64,000 nt of DNA from Microbispora sp. H13382 (GTDB taxonomy: Bacteria; Actinomycetota; Actinomycetes; Streptosporangiales; Streptosporangiaceae), in NCBI RefSeq assembly GCF_014161445.1, contig NZ_JABBXA010000013.1, positions 182,623 through 246,622 of the forward strand. Reading direction: 5' to 3'. The stretch's first letter is position 1. Each line of letters opens with the position of its first letter. Below the pieces are notes generated by a model. That model made no database searches and was not told the DNA's origin. It saw only the letters and a list, made by a program, of their open reading frames with translations. Of the stretch, positions 11,052-19,654 are shown one piece after another. The position numbers and the translations under genes are program-made.

Positions 11052-11506
11052 CCGAGGTGGACCGCGACCACATCGACGCCTGACCGGTGCACCGCCGGGC
11101 CCCGGCTCGCCGTCGTGAGCTCAGCAGTCGTAGCCGGCGATGTAGAGGGGTTCCGTGTCGGTGACGCGGACCACCCTGTGGCAGTGGTAGGTCCCGGTCT
11201 CGAGAGTGATCGTCCCCGCGACGCCGGTGCCCGACCCCGTGCATTCCCGGGCGAGGATGCCGTAGCCCTGCCAGTCGTTCACGAGGATTCGGGTGCCGTA
11301 CGTGCAGGTGTAGGCGGCGGTGTCCTGCGCTGCGGCGGGTGCGGCGGTGACGGCGCCCGCCAGGGCGACTGCGGCGCAGATCGTGGACACGCGGGTGACC
11401 AGAGCCTTCATGGGGGGCGTCCTTCCGGGGGAGGGGGTGTCGGACGCACGCATCTCTACCCGAACCGGCCCTGCCCGATCCGGCGGGCGGTGTCCGGAAG
11501 CGGCCA
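11052..11506. repeat. Tandem duplication, copy 2
   Basis: Begins with a copy of the last 10 or so codons of parE (codons for PEVDRDHIDA and stop at 11051-11083), then a decayed terminator hairpin, then the second secreted-protein gene and the upstream sequence ending in GGTGTCCGGAAGCGGCCA, which also ends copy 1. Confidence 0.75.
11121..11411 (-). CDS. Small secreted protein (copy 2)
   Basis: 96 residues from the ATG at 11411, with AAGGA 9 nt upstream as in copy 1. The signal peptide (KALVTRVSTICAAVALAG and PAAAQ) is nearly the same as in copy 1, while the mature part has diverged strongly except for the cysteine pattern (YTCTYG, RECTG, YHCHR, YDC). Conserved cysteines with free drift elsewhere suggest the protein is still under selection for a disulfide fold. 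Unknown function. Confidence 0.75.
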   Translation of the reverse strand: MKALVTRVSTICAAVALAGAVTAAPAAAQDTAAYTCTYGTRILVNDWQGYGILARECTGSGTGVAGTITLETGTYHCHRVVRVTDTEPLYIAGYDC

Positions 11507-11636
11507 ACGCGGCCATCTCCCGGGCGTGATCGCGACCGGAAGAGCCATGTGACCGTGCGGCCTCCCCCCGCCGAGGACGTCGCCCGGGTGCGGGAGTCGT
11601 TCATCGAGGGGCTGTCCTCGCCGCCCTCCGGCGGGC

Positions 11637-11960
11637 TCAGCCGGACTCGATCTCCAGCGTGCTGACCCGGTTGCGGGCCTCCACCATGCCCTCCCGGTAG
11701 AGCTCGTCCCAGTCCGGGTCGTCGTCCCGGATCGCCTTGACCGTCTGCCTGGCCAGCTCCACCGGCCCGGCGGGGCCGAGGGCGACCTTGCGCACGACGA
11801 TCAGGGTCCACCCGTTCTCCATGACGGTGTCGGTCTCCCACCGGGGTGCGCCGGCCGCCTCCCGGCGGGACGCCGGTTTCCCGCCGCGTGCGAGCGTCAC
11901 GAGCAGATACACGAGTATCGCGATGACGATGAGCGTGATGGGAAGGGCGAGCAGGCGCAT
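11637..11960 (-). CDS. Single-pass membrane protein, unknown
   Basis: 107 residues. An N-terminal hydrophobic segment (about 3-25, LALPITLIVIAILVYLLVTL) is followed by a basic stretch and a soluble domain of about 75 residues with WTLIVVRKVALG and AIRDDDPDWDELYREGMVEARNRV. The topology suggests a cytoplasmic domain anchored by one helix. It lies 15 bp downstream of the SPFH gene on the same strand and is probably co-transcribed, so it may belong to the same membrane complex. No family recognised. Confidence 0.7.
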   Translation of the reverse strand: MRLLALPITLIVIAILVYLLVTLARGGKPASRREAAGAPRWETDTVMENGWTLIVVRKVALGPAGPVELARQTVKAIRDDDPDWDELYREGMVEARNRVSTLEIESG

Positions 11961-11975
11961 CGGGGTCCCGGCTCC

Positions 11976-12983
11976 CTACTTGGTGGGCAGAGCGACGCCT
12001 CCAGTATTGCCCGGCGCGTACACCGTGATGCCCTGGGGCAGAGCCTTCAGCTTCTCGATCTCCGCACAGGTGGGGCACTTGTTGTAGCCGTCCTGCCGGG
12101 CCTTGTTGGCCTCCGCCTCGGCGCGTGCCTGGGCGACCTTGGCCTGTGCCTCCGTGACCTTCGCGAACGCGGCCTGCGCCTGGTTGACCGCCTCCTGCAC
12201 CTCGGTCGGCAAAGTGACCCGCGAGAGGTTGAAGTGGATGTTGGTGAGGAAGTCGGCGCCGAGGGTCGACTTGAGGTCCTCGGCCAGGCTCGTGTTCACC
12301 GCGTTCTGGATCTTGGCGATGTTCGCGTTGTTGCCCTGTTGCGGCACGCCCGCCTGCTGGCCGGCGCTGTTGTTCTGCACGAGCGCACAGGAGGAGACCA
12401 GCTCGGCGCAGCGGAAGTTGTTGATCTGGGTGCGCAGGTCGTTGTCGATCACCGGCCGGATGATCTGGTCGAGGAAGGCGGACCAGCCCTCGTCGCCCTC
12501 CCAGGGGTAGTAGGTCCCGCCGTTGGTGCTGCGGAACTTGCGCGTGCCGAACTTGTCGTCGAACGACGCCAGTGTCCGGTGGTCGAGGTTGAGCCCGAAG
12601 TACAGCGTGCCCTCGATGCCCATGTTGACGCCGTCGCTGCTCGGCACGTTGACCACGTCGACGCCGGACTTCTCGCCTTCGCCGGAGTTCGAGGTGATCG
12701 TGTAGAACCGCTGCTGCGCCGGATAGCGGTGTATCTGGGACCACCAGCCGATCCAGGCGACCCCGGAACCGGGGTCGATGACCTGGCGGACCTTGTTGTC
12801 GTCGAGCGGCCCGCCGTCGCGGACGACCGCCACCTCTCCGCCGCTGGTGCGCTCGAACCCGCTGAACGCGCCGATCAGGGCCGGCGCGCCGACGACGATG
12901 AGCGCGAGGATCACCAGGATGGCGATGCCGCGGTAGGACCGGCGCGACGTGCCGCCGGAGGCGGAGGAGGGGGTGCGGGGCAT
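11976..12983 (-). CDS. SPFH/prohibitin-domain membrane protein
   Basis: 335 residues; start at ATG 12983 with AGGAG 6 nt upstream. A cytoplasmic Ser/Arg-rich tail is followed by one transmembrane helix (about 20-42), an SPFH/band-7 domain (about 45-230, with GGEVAVVRDGG and the cytosol- or outside-facing VDVVNVPSSDGV strand), and a coiled coil rich in Ala, Gln, Glu and Lys (about 255-300, AKVTEAQAKVAQARAEAEA). Near the C-terminus a CPTC motif could bind metal or form a disulfide. SPFH proteins oligomerise into membrane microdomain scaffolds. The small membrane protein downstream is a likely partner. Confidence 0.8.
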   Translation of the reverse strand: MPRTPSSASGGTSRRSYRGIAILVILALIVVGAPALIGAFSGFERTSGGEVAVVRDGGPLDDNKVRQVIDPGSGVAWIGWWSQIHRYPAQQRFYTITSNSGEGEKSGVDVVNVPSSDGVNMGIEGTLYFGLNLDHRTLASFDDKFGTRKFRSTNGGTYYPWEGDEGWSAFLDQIIRPVIDNDLRTQINNFRCAELVSSCALVQNNSAGQQAGVPQQGNNANIAKIQNAVNTSLAEDLKSTLGADFLTNIHFNLSRVTLPTEVQEAVNQAQAAFAKVTEAQAKVAQARAEAEANKARQDGYNKCPTCAEIEKLKALPQGITVYAPGNTGGVALPTK

Positions 12984-13142
12984 GCGGGCTCCTGTGGGGG
13001 CTCGGAACCGGTGATGTGACCGGGGGGAGAGAGGCGCGCGTTTTCGCGATTCAGCAGAAGAACGTAGCAGCCTCCCGGCCGGGTTCCGTCCCGCCGCCCG
13101 AAGCGCGCCGCCGGTCCCGGAGGCGCCCACGCCCGGCCCGTA

Positions 13143-13167
13143 CGGCAGGCCCGCGGGGAGCCTGCCG
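13143..13167 (-). terminator. Hairpin after the carbonic anhydrase gene
   Basis: CGGCAGGC and GCCTGCCG form a perfect 8-bp stem around a 9-nt loop, 15 nt past the stop codon. Confidence 0.5.
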
Positions 13168-13181
13168 CTGGGAACCGTAGA

Positions 13182-13682
13182 TCAGAGCTCGACGGGCTGG
13201 AGCCGTCCCGTGTGCACGTCGTACAGCGCGCCGCCCACCACGAGGTCGCCCGGCAGGTAGGGGCTGGACTTGATGCGGGTGATGTCGTGCCGCAGCGCGG
13301 CCCGCTGGTCGGGGACCGTCTGGAACTCCAGGCTCCGGGTGTCGACGCCGTGCTCGGCGGCGATGAGGTTGTGCACGTCTTCGTCGGTCGACTTGGACAT
13401 CCGGCAGTCGGTGTGCGGCATCACCAGCACGCGGTCGACGCCGAGCAGGTAGACGGCGAGGACGAGGGTACGCAGGACGTCGTCGGTCACCCGGGCGCCG
13501 GCGTTGCGCAGGATCTTCGCGTCGCCGGCGGTCAGGCCGAGCAGGCCGAGGGGGTCGATGCGGGAGTCCATGCACGTCACCACGGCGAGTCCGCGCGAGG
13601 CGCGGCCGCTGAGTCCGGAGTGGGTGAACGTGCTCGCGTACTTCTCGTTGGCGGCAAGCAGATCGTCGAAGGCAGCGGTCAT
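13182..13682 (-). CDS. Beta-class carbonic anhydrase
   Basis: 166 residues from the ATG at 13682. The zinc site is complete: Cys37 in CMDSR, with the Asp39/Arg41 dyad, and His90 and Cys93 in PHTDC. The protein is short, like other actinobacterial beta-carbonic anhydrases, and has no signal peptide. It interconverts CO2 and bicarbonate, supplying bicarbonate to carboxylases such as the acyl-CoA carboxylase encoded further along. It is divergent from the VOC gene at 13821, and the interval of about 140 bp holds an inverted repeat. Confidence 0.92.
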   Translation of the reverse strand: MTAAFDDLLAANEKYASTFTHSGLSGRASRGLAVVTCMDSRIDPLGLLGLTAGDAKILRNAGARVTDDVLRTLVLAVYLLGVDRVLVMPHTDCRMSKSTDEDVHNLIAAEHGVDTRSLEFQTVPDQRAALRHDITRIKSSPYLPGDLVVGGALYDVHTGRLQPVEL

Positions 13683-13765
13683 GTCACAGATGTTGCCCGA
13701 TGCCCTCTCGCCGCTCCCTGCGGGGGTGGCGATTTTCGCCACCGCGGCGTCTGGCTCCCCGGCAA

Positions 13766-13794
13766 AACACCGGTATAAGGTCTTTACTGGTGTT
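13766..13794. promoter_or_regulatory. Inverted repeat upstream of the VOC gene
   Basis: AACACCGGTA and TACTGGTGTT match in 9 of 10 positions and flank 9 bp. The site lies 27 bp before the VOC start codon and overlaps the probable -10 region (TATAAG), so a bound protein would block transcription. Confidence 0.4.
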
Positions 13795-13820
13795 GTTCCC
13801 ATCGGAAGAGAGGTCCACCC

Positions 13821-14192
13821 ATGAGCGGTGTCGCACGCATGTACTCGGTGGTGCTCGACTGCCCGGATCCCAAAGCCCTGGCCGCTTTCTACGCCGGGCT
13901 GCTGGGCTGGAAGGTGACGAGCGAGGAGGATGACTGGGTCACCCTCACCGGGGACGACCAGGGCCGTCTCTCCTTCCAGCGGGTGCCCGGCCACAGGCCG
14001 CCCGCGTGGCCGGACGCCGGGCACTCGCAGCAGTTCCACCTCGACCTGGTCGTGGACGACCCGGTCAGGGCGGAGAAGGAGGCGCTGGCCCTGGGCGCGG
14101 TCAGGCATGACCACCAGCCCGGCGCGGGGCATGGATGGACCGTCTACCTCGACCCCGCGGGACACCCGTTCTGCCTGTGCGTCTCGTCCTGA
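13821..14192 (+). CDS. VOC (glyoxalase-like) family protein
   Basis: 123 residues, ATG 13821 with GAGAGG upstream. A single VOC unit: VVLDCPDPKALAAFYAGLLGW at the N-terminus, QQFHLDLVVDD in the middle, and YLDPAGHPFCLC at the end. The first and second half supply the beta-alpha-beta-beta-beta modules of the fold. The metal ligands expected for glyoxalase I are only partly present, so it may be a dioxygenase-like binding protein rather than an enzyme. It converges with the two membrane protein genes that follow. Confidence 0.85.
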   Translation: MSGVARMYSVVLDCPDPKALAAFYAGLLGWKVTSEEDDWVTLTGDDQGRLSFQRVPGHRPPAWPDAGHSQQFHLDLVVDDPVRAEKEALALGAVRHDHQPGAGHGWTVYLDPAGHPFCLCVSS

Positions 14193-14196
14193 CGCC

Positions 14197-14484
14197 TCAC
14201 CGCGGGGAATCGGAGGCGGCCTTCTCCCGGGGCGTGCGCGCGAGGCGCCGCAGGACGAGAAGGCCGCCGATCCCCGGCAGCCAGGCCAGCATCTTGCCGG
14301 CCGGGTCGCATCCCGCGTCGCGGGCGGCGGCCACGACGACGAACAGGTACGCGCAGCCGTGGAGGGGGCCGACGAGCGAGGACACGGGCGGCAGGTGCGT
14401 GGTGGCCAGGTTGACCAGGAGGACGGCCAGGGACCCCAGCTCGACGGCGGCGGCGGCACGCAGGGCGGCGTGAGGGCGCGACAT
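14197..14484 (-). CDS. DUF3817-like integral membrane protein
   Basis: 95 residues from ATG 14484. About three hydrophobic segments with the GPLHGCAYLFVVVAAARDA stretch typical of the DUF3817 family (GP-hydrophobic-HG), and a C-terminal basic tail. It starts 2 nt after the stop of the preceding membrane protein gene, so translation is almost certainly coupled. Function unknown. Confidence 0.65.
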   Translation of the reverse strand: MSRPHAALRAAAAVELGSLAVLLVNLATTHLPPVSSLVGPLHGCAYLFVVVAAARDAGCDPAGKMLAWLPGIGGLLVLRRLARTPREKAASDSPR

Positions 14485-14486
14485 GG

Positions 14487-14969
14487 TCAGACTCCCGTGG
14501 TCGAGCCGGGACGGACGATCATCAGCACCGTGACGGCCGCCCACAGCAGGTTGAAGACGCCGGTCGGCATCGCGAGCCTCGCCGCCCCGGCGTCGGCGGA
14601 CGGGGGATCCCCGGCGGTGAGCCGGGCGAGGACGGTGTCCTGGCGGGGCAGGACCGCCAGGGCCAGGATCGCGGCCGCGGCGCCGGTGAGCGCGACGGAC
14701 GCGATGACCCAGGCGTCGCCGAGCACACCGAGGGCGCTCGCCGTGGCGAACCCGAAGACCGGCACGGCCAGGCCCGCGACGGCGTAGACGCGGCAGACGC
14801 GGTGCAGGACGCGGAGCACCGCCGGGCCGCCGGCCTGTGTGTTCCGATCCGCTGTGCTCCGATCCGCCGCACGCCGGGCGGCGGTGGGAAACATGCTCGC
14901 CGCCACGGCGACCGGGCCGATCGCGAGGATCGCGGCGAGGACGTGGACGGCCAGGAAGAACTTGGTCAT
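14487..14969 (-). CDS. Four-helix integral membrane protein (DUF2269-like)
   Basis: 160 residues with four hydrophobic helices: about 5-25, 62-82, 86-108 and 135-155. The N-terminal FFLAVHVLAAILAIGPVAVAASMFP with a membrane-embedded His resembles DUF2269 and related small membrane proteins. It is followed at once by the DUF3817-like gene. Upstream, 16 nt away, is a 29-codon reading frame that looks like the beginning of a lost DJ-1/PfpI gene; the operon now seems to use that gene's promoter. Confidence 0.65.
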   Translation of the reverse strand: MTKFFLAVHVLAAILAIGPVAVAASMFPTAARRAADRSTADRNTQAGGPAVLRVLHRVCRVYAVAGLAVPVFGFATASALGVLGDAWVIASVALTGAAAAILALAVLPRQDTVLARLTAGDPPSADAGAARLAMPTGVFNLLWAAVTVLMIVRPGSTTGV

Positions 14970-14985
14970 CGTGCGCGGTCCCCGA

Positions 14986-15075
14986 TCAGCGGGCGGCGCG
15001 CGAGGACGGGTACGGCGCGAGGACGTCCAGGGGGTCGAACCCGTCGGACAGCACGAACTGCGCTTGCATCGGCAT
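14986..15075 (-). pseudogene. 5' remnant of a DJ-1/PfpI family gene
   Basis: A 29-codon frame with GAGGAGAG just upstream of its ATG. The product reads MPMQAQFVLSDGFDPLDVLA before a short run-off to a stop; the first 22 residues match the start of DJ-1/PfpI amidase-like proteins (QFVLFDGFDPLDVLAPY is typical), which normally exceed 190 residues. The rest is missing. The gene type normally sits divergent from a GlxA/AraC regulator, as here (15232). It could now be read as a leader peptide for the membrane genes downstream. Confidence 0.6.
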
Positions 15076-15128
15076 CTCTCCTCGTCGTCGGTGTGCGGTC
15101 ACCAACCGTAGGAGTGCGGCCGTCGTCG

Positions 15129-15157
15129 ATCCCAGCGGCGAGAACGACAAAGGTCAA
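15129..15157 (-). promoter_or_regulatory. Promoter of the membrane-protein operon
   Basis: On the minus strand TTGACC (15157-15152) and TGGGAT (15134-15129) are separated by 17 bp. The start would fall near 15122, about 45 nt before the leader frame. Confidence 0.5.
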
Positions 15158-15231
15158 CGGATTCCCGCCAAGTCCGGTCACCAGGATGTTCACGCGACGG
15201 CGGAGGTATCTCCACTGGCGGGATCCCGTCT

Positions 15232-16200
15232 ATGGTGGCGACCGTGCACACCGTGGCGATCCTGGCGCTGGACCATGTCGTGCCGTTCGATCTGGCGACC
15301 CCGATCGAGGTGTTCGGCCGCACCCGCCTGCCGGACGGCCGCACGCCGTACCGGGTGCGGGTGTGCGGGCCCGCCCCCGAAGTGGCGACCGAGGCGTTCG
15401 CCCTGCGCGTGCCGTACGGCGTGGACGCGCTGGCGGAGGCCGACACGATCATCGTCCCCGGCTGCTCGGAGCGGTCCGGGCCGGCCCCGGCCGAGGCGCT
15501 GGAGGCGCTGCGCGAGGCGGCCGCGCGGGGCACCCGGCTCGCCTCGATCTGCGTGGGCGCGTTCACGCTCGCGGCGGCCGGGCTGCTGGACGGCCTGCGC
15601 GCGACCACCCACTGGGCGGCGGCGCCCGAGCTGGCCCGGCGGTTCCCGTCGGTGGACGTGCGGCCGGACGTGCTGTACGTCGACAACGGGCAGGTGCTCA
15701 CCTCCGCGGGCGCGGCGGCCGGGCTCGACCTGTGCCTGCACATGATCAGGCGCGACCACGGCTCGGCCGTCGCGGCCGACGCCGCCCGCCTGTCGGTGAT
15801 GCCGCTCGAACGGGAGGGCGGCCAGGCCCAGTTCATCGTCCACGAGCATCCGCCGGTGCCCGGCGGCTCGTTGCTTGAGCCGGTGCTGGCGTGGATCGAG
15901 GACAACCTCGGCCGCGACCTCACCCTGGCGGAGATGGCGGCCCGAGGCGGGATGAGCGAGCGCACCTTCAGCCGGCGCTTCCGTCAGCAGACCGGCACCA
16001 CTCCGCTGCAGTGGCTGCTGCGGGCCCGGGTGCGGCGGGCGCAGTACCTGCTGGAGAACACCGACCACGGCATCGAGCGCATCGCGGCGCAGGCCGGGTT
16101 CGGGTCGCCGACCGCGTTCAGGGAGCGGTTCAAGCGGGTCGTGGGGACCACGCCGCAGGCGTACCGCTCGTCCTTCCAGGGCGGCCCGGCCGGCACCTGA
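15232..16200 (+). CDS. GlxA family transcriptional regulator (DJ-1/PfpI plus AraC HTH)
   Basis: 322 residues. The N-terminal DJ-1/PfpI-like domain (about 1-185) has VAILALDHVVPFDLATPIEVF and, at the nucleophile-elbow position, SICVGAFTLAAAGLLDG; the C-terminal AraC/XylS domain (about 215-315) has the two HTHs, with TLAEMAARGGMSERTFSRRF and HGIERIAAQAGFGSPTAFRERF. Such regulators activate a neighbouring operon in response to an unknown ligand. ATG 15232 gives the longest product; GTG 15244 is also possible, with TATGGT just upstream as a -10. The natural target, a divergent DJ-1 gene, is truncated here. Confidence 0.88.
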   Translation: MVATVHTVAILALDHVVPFDLATPIEVFGRTRLPDGRTPYRVRVCGPAPEVATEAFALRVPYGVDALAEADTIIVPGCSERSGPAPAEALEALREAAARGTRLASICVGAFTLAAAGLLDGLRATTHWAAAPELARRFPSVDVRPDVLYVDNGQVLTSAGAAAGLDLCLHMIRRDHGSAVAADAARLSVMPLEREGGQAQFIVHEHPPVPGGSLLEPVLAWIEDNLGRDLTLAEMAARGGMSERTFSRRFRQQTGTTPLQWLLRARVRRAQYLLENTDHGIERIAAQAGFGSPTAFRERFKRVVGTTPQAYRSSFQGGPAGT

Positions 16201-16202
16201 AC

Positions 16203-16238
16203 CGGAGTCCGCCCGGCGCGGGCGGCGGGCGGACTCCG
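16203..16238. terminator. Bidirectional hairpin between convergent genes
   Basis: CGGAGTCCGCCC and GGGCGGACTCCG make a perfect 12-bp stem with a 12-nt loop, 2 nt after the regulator stop and 6 nt before the parC stop. Confidence 0.65.
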
Positions 16239-16244
16239 AGACGG

Positions 16245-18773
16245 CTACGAGACCGGCTCTTCGCCGCCGGTGTCGCCGGTGGTGGCCATGCCGCCCTCGG
16301 TCGCGGCGGCCTCGTCGTCGCCGTCCGCGCCGAGCGCGCCGCCGATCGCGGCGATGGCGTGCACGAGGCGCACGCCCGAGCCGTCGCGGCGGCCCAGCTC
16401 ATCCGGCAGCGGCACCGGCTTTCCGGTCGAGGAGACGGCCTTCACCGGGACGGGGCCGGCGTAGGCGAGCAGCAGGACGTCCTCGCCCTTGAGGAAGCGC
16501 TGGGCGCGCACGCCGCCGGTCGCCCGGCCCTTCGGCGGGAAGTCGGCGTAGTCGGAGACCTTGCCCGCGCCCATCTGGGTGCCGGGCAGGGCCGTGGAGG
16601 AGCCGGCGACCGTCACCACGCGTGCCTCACGCGCCGGATCGACCACGCCGAAGAAGACCACCTTCGCGTCTCCGTCGAGGCGCACGCCGGCCATGCCGCC
16701 GGCCGGGCGTCCCTGAGGCCGTACGACCGAGGCGGGGAAGCGCAGCAGCTGCGCGTCGCTGGTGATGAAGACCAGGTCGTGGTCGGCGGAGGTCAGCTCG
16801 ACGGCGCCGACCACCACGTCGCCGTCCCGCAGGCCGATCACCTCGAACTCGTCGCGGTTGACGGGATATTCGGGCACGACCCGCTTGACCACGCCCTGGC
16901 TGGTGCCGAGCGCGAGGCCCGGGCCGTCCGGGTCGAGCGAGCCCAGGCCGACGACCTTCTCGTCCGGTTCGAGCGAGACGTACTCCGACACCGGGTGCCC
17001 GCCCGCCAGCGAGGGCGGGTTGGCCGAGGGCGGCAGCGCGGGCAGGTCGAGCACCGAGACCCGGATCAACCGGCCCTGGGAGGTCACCACGCCCACCTCG
17101 CCGCGTACGGTCGAGCGGACCACCGACACGAGCACGTCGTGCGCCGTGCGCTCACCCTCGCCGGAGATCGGCGAGGCGTCGGTCGTACGGGCGAGCAGGC
17201 CGGTGGACGACAGCATCACCAGGCACGGGTCGTCGGGCACCTCCAGCGGCACGACGGCGCTCCTGGCGGCATCCGAGGACTCGAGCAGGACCGTGCGGCG
17301 CGGCGTGCCGTACGTCTTGGCCACCTCGGCCAGCTCGGACGACACGACCTTGCGCAGCCGGTCCTCCGAGCCGAGGATCTCGTTCAGCTCGGCGATGTCG
17401 GCCTGGAGCTGCTCCTTCTCCCGGTCGAGCTCCAGCTTGTCGTAGCGGGTCAGGCGGCGCAGCGGGGTGTCGAGGATGTAGTTGGCCTGGATCTCGCTCA
17501 GCTCGAAGGTCTCCATGAGCCGCGCGCGGGCCTGCGCCGTGTCGTCCGAGTTCCGGATCACCCGGATGACCTGGTCGATGTTGAGCAGCGCGATGATGAG
17601 GCCGTCGACGAGGTGGAGCCGGTCCTCGCGCCTGCGCAGCCGGTACGCCGAGCGCCTGCGCACGACGTCGAGCCGGTGGTCCACGTAGACCGACAGCAGC
17701 TCGCGCAGGCCGAGCGTGCGCGGCTGGCCGTCGACGAGGGCGACGTTGTTGATGCCGAAGGTCTCCTCCATCGGCGTCAGCCGATAGAGCTCCTCCAGCA
17801 CGGCCTCGGGGTTGAAGCCGTTCTTGACCTCGACGACCAGGCGCAGGCCCTTGTGCCGGTCGGTCAGGTCCTTGAGGTCGGCGATGCCGGTGAGCTTCTT
17901 GGCGTTCACCAGCTCCTTGATCTTCGTGACCACCCGCTCGGGGCCCACGTTGAACGGCAGCTCGGTGACGACGATGCCCTTGCGGCGCGGGGTGACCTGC
18001 TCGATCGTGGCCTTGGCCCGCATCTTGAAGGTGCCGCGGCCGGTCTCGTACGCGTCCCTGACGCCGCCCAGGCCGATGATCGTGCCGCCGGTCGGCAGGT
18101 CGGGGCCGGGGACGAAGCGCATGAGCTCGTCGAGTGTGGCGGTCGGCTTCCTGATCAGGAAGCGGGCCGCGGCGATGACCTCGCCGAGGTTGTGCGGGGC
18201 CATGTTGGTGGCCATGCCGACCGCGATGCCGGAGGCGCCGTTGACCAGCAGGTTGGGGAACGCCGACGGCATGACCGACGGCTCGGTCTCCTGGCCGTCG
18301 TAGTTGGGCTTGAAGTCGACGGTGTCCTCGTCGATCGACTGCACCATGAGCATGGCGGCCGGGGCGAGGCGGGCCTCGGTGTACCGCATCGCGGCGGGCA
18401 GGTCGTCGGGAGACCCGAAGTTGCCGTGCCCGTCCACCAGCGGCAGGCGCATCGAGAACGGCTGCGCGAGCCGTACGAGCGCGTCGTAGATGGCCGAGTC
18501 GCCGTGCGGGTGGAGCTTGCCCATCACCTCGCCGACGACGCGGGAGGACTTGACGTGCCCGCGCTCGGGCCGCAGGCCCATCTCGCTCATGGAGTAGAGG
18601 ATGCGGCGCTGGACGGGCTTGAGGCCGTCGCGCGCGTCGGGCAGCGCGCGCTGGTAGATCACCGAGTAGGCGTACTCAAGGAAGCTCGTCCGCATCTCCG
18701 CGGAGACGTCGATGTCGACGATCCGCTCCTCGAAGTCCTCGTCCGGCGGGGGTGTCGTCGTGCGTCGGGCCAT
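16245..18773 (-). CDS. parC: DNA topoisomerase IV subunit A (ParC)
   Basis: 842 residues. The breakage-reunion domain has the catalytic Tyr131 in AAMRYTEAR. The quinolone-resistance region reads [10 protein letters not shown] with Ser93 and Asp97 as in susceptible enzymes. A C-terminal six-bladed beta-pinwheel (about 510-820) follows; no canonical GyrA box (QRRGGKG) is seen, which supports ParC over GyrA. It cuts and religates DNA in the topoisomerase IV tetramer with ParE encoded 6 kb away. The C-terminal tail is acidic and Ala/Gly-rich. In this window it is on the strand opposite to parE, with eleven or so accessory genes between. Confidence 0.92.
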   Translation of the reverse strand: MARRTTTPPPDEDFEERIVDIDVSAEMRTSFLEYAYSVIYQRALPDARDGLKPVQRRILYSMSEMGLRPERGHVKSSRVVGEVMGKLHPHGDSAIYDALVRLAQPFSMRLPLVDGHGNFGSPDDLPAAMRYTEARLAPAAMLMVQSIDEDTVDFKPNYDGQETEPSVMPSAFPNLLVNGASGIAVGMATNMAPHNLGEVIAAARFLIRKPTATLDELMRFVPGPDLPTGGTIIGLGGVRDAYETGRGTFKMRAKATIEQVTPRRKGIVVTELPFNVGPERVVTKIKELVNAKKLTGIADLKDLTDRHKGLRLVVEVKNGFNPEAVLEELYRLTPMEETFGINNVALVDGQPRTLGLRELLSVYVDHRLDVVRRRSAYRLRRREDRLHLVDGLIIALLNIDQVIRVIRNSDDTAQARARLMETFELSEIQANYILDTPLRRLTRYDKLELDREKEQLQADIAELNEILGSEDRLRKVVSSELAEVAKTYGTPRRTVLLESSDAARSAVVPLEVPDDPCLVMLSSTGLLARTTDASPISGEGERTAHDVLVSVVRSTVRGEVGVVTSQGRLIRVSVLDLPALPPSANPPSLAGGHPVSEYVSLEPDEKVVGLGSLDPDGPGLALGTSQGVVKRVVPEYPVNRDEFEVIGLRDGDVVVGAVELTSADHDLVFITSDAQLLRFPASVVRPQGRPAGGMAGVRLDGDAKVVFFGVVDPAREARVVTVAGSSTALPGTQMGAGKVSDYADFPPKGRATGGVRAQRFLKGEDVLLLAYAGPVPVKAVSSTGKPVPLPDELGRRDGSGVRLVHAIAAIGGALGADGDDEAAATEGGMATTGDTGGEEPVS

Positions 18774-18959
18774 GTCGTGGTTTCCTGCGTGTCGAGGAGC
18801 CGGGCCCCGGCCCGTCGGAGCCGGGGAAGGTCAACATCGGTGGTGTGTCTCGAACATTCTGCCGAGAGTTCATCCTGTTCGCGACTCACACCATATCGCC
18901 GGGCCCGCGCCCGCCGTCCCGGCTTCCCCGACGGGACAGCGCCTGCGGTCGCGGGCCGG

Positions 18960-19535
18960 TCAGTCGCGGGGGCCGGCGCCGGGCCATGGGCCGGGCGTCT
19001 CGCCCTCGTCCTCGTCGCCCGGCACGTTCAGCTTCTCGTCGTAGATCCGGAAGCCCCGGGCCTTGTAGTTGGCGAGCGCGGCCGGTCCGTCGAGGGAGCA
19101 GGTGTGCACCCAGACCCGCCGGGTGGTCCCCCGCCCCGGCCATCGCTCGGCGAGATCCCAGGCGCGGGCCACGGCCTCGCCCAGCAGCCACCCGCCGAGG
19201 CCCTGCCCGATCGCGTACGGCAGCAGCCCGAAGTTGACGATCTCGACCGTGCCGCCGTCCTGGGCCACCAGTTCGGCGTACCCGGCGGGGGTGCCGCGCA
19301 CCCAGGCCACCCAGGTCTCGACGCCCGGCCGGTCGAGCCAGTCCTTCCACTGCTTCCAGGTCCACGGCAGCCGGTTGGTCCACTGCCAGTCGCCGCCCAC
19401 GGCGGTGTAGAGGAAGCGGCTGAACTCCGGGCTGGGGACCTCGGCGCGGACGACCCGCGCGGGCAGCGCGGGCGGCCGTCCCGGCCGCAGGTCGGCGGGG
19501 CTGGTCTGTTCGAGATACCAGGTGGTCACGTCCAT
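18960..19535 (-). CDS. GNAT family N-acetyltransferase
   Basis: 191 residues from ATG 19535; an in-frame ATG at 19547 would add four residues and no ribosome binding site decides. WYLEQTSPADLRP at the start, WQWTNRLPWTWKQWKDWL in the middle and the acetyl-CoA loop region LLPYAIGQGLGGWLLGEAV are the hallmarks of a common actinobacterial GNAT subfamily. Followed by VWVHTCSLDGPAALANYKARGF, the standard C-terminal strand and helix. Acceptor unknown. The C-terminus is acidic and Gly/Pro-rich. Confidence 0.85.
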   Translation of the reverse strand: MDVTTWYLEQTSPADLRPGRPPALPARVVRAEVPSPEFSRFLYTAVGGDWQWTNRLPWTWKQWKDWLDRPGVETWVAWVRGTPAGYAELVAQDGGTVEIVNFGLLPYAIGQGLGGWLLGEAVARAWDLAERWPGRGTTRRVWVHTCSLDGPAALANYKARGFRIYDEKLNVPGDEDEGETPGPWPGAGPRD

Positions 19536-19654
19536 AGCGGGATTCATCCAACCACGACGCCCGTCCGGGTCGGTCCCGCCGCAGGCGTCGACATGCGGCC
19601 GCGACGCCTGCGAGGCGGCCGGGGGTACTCTCACCAGGAGGGGAGGCTGCCGCA

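Noticed and set aside
11550..11640. A short plus-strand frame with VARVRESFIEGLSS
   Set aside because: It stops after about 40 codons, has no ribosome binding site and no domain; likely chance.
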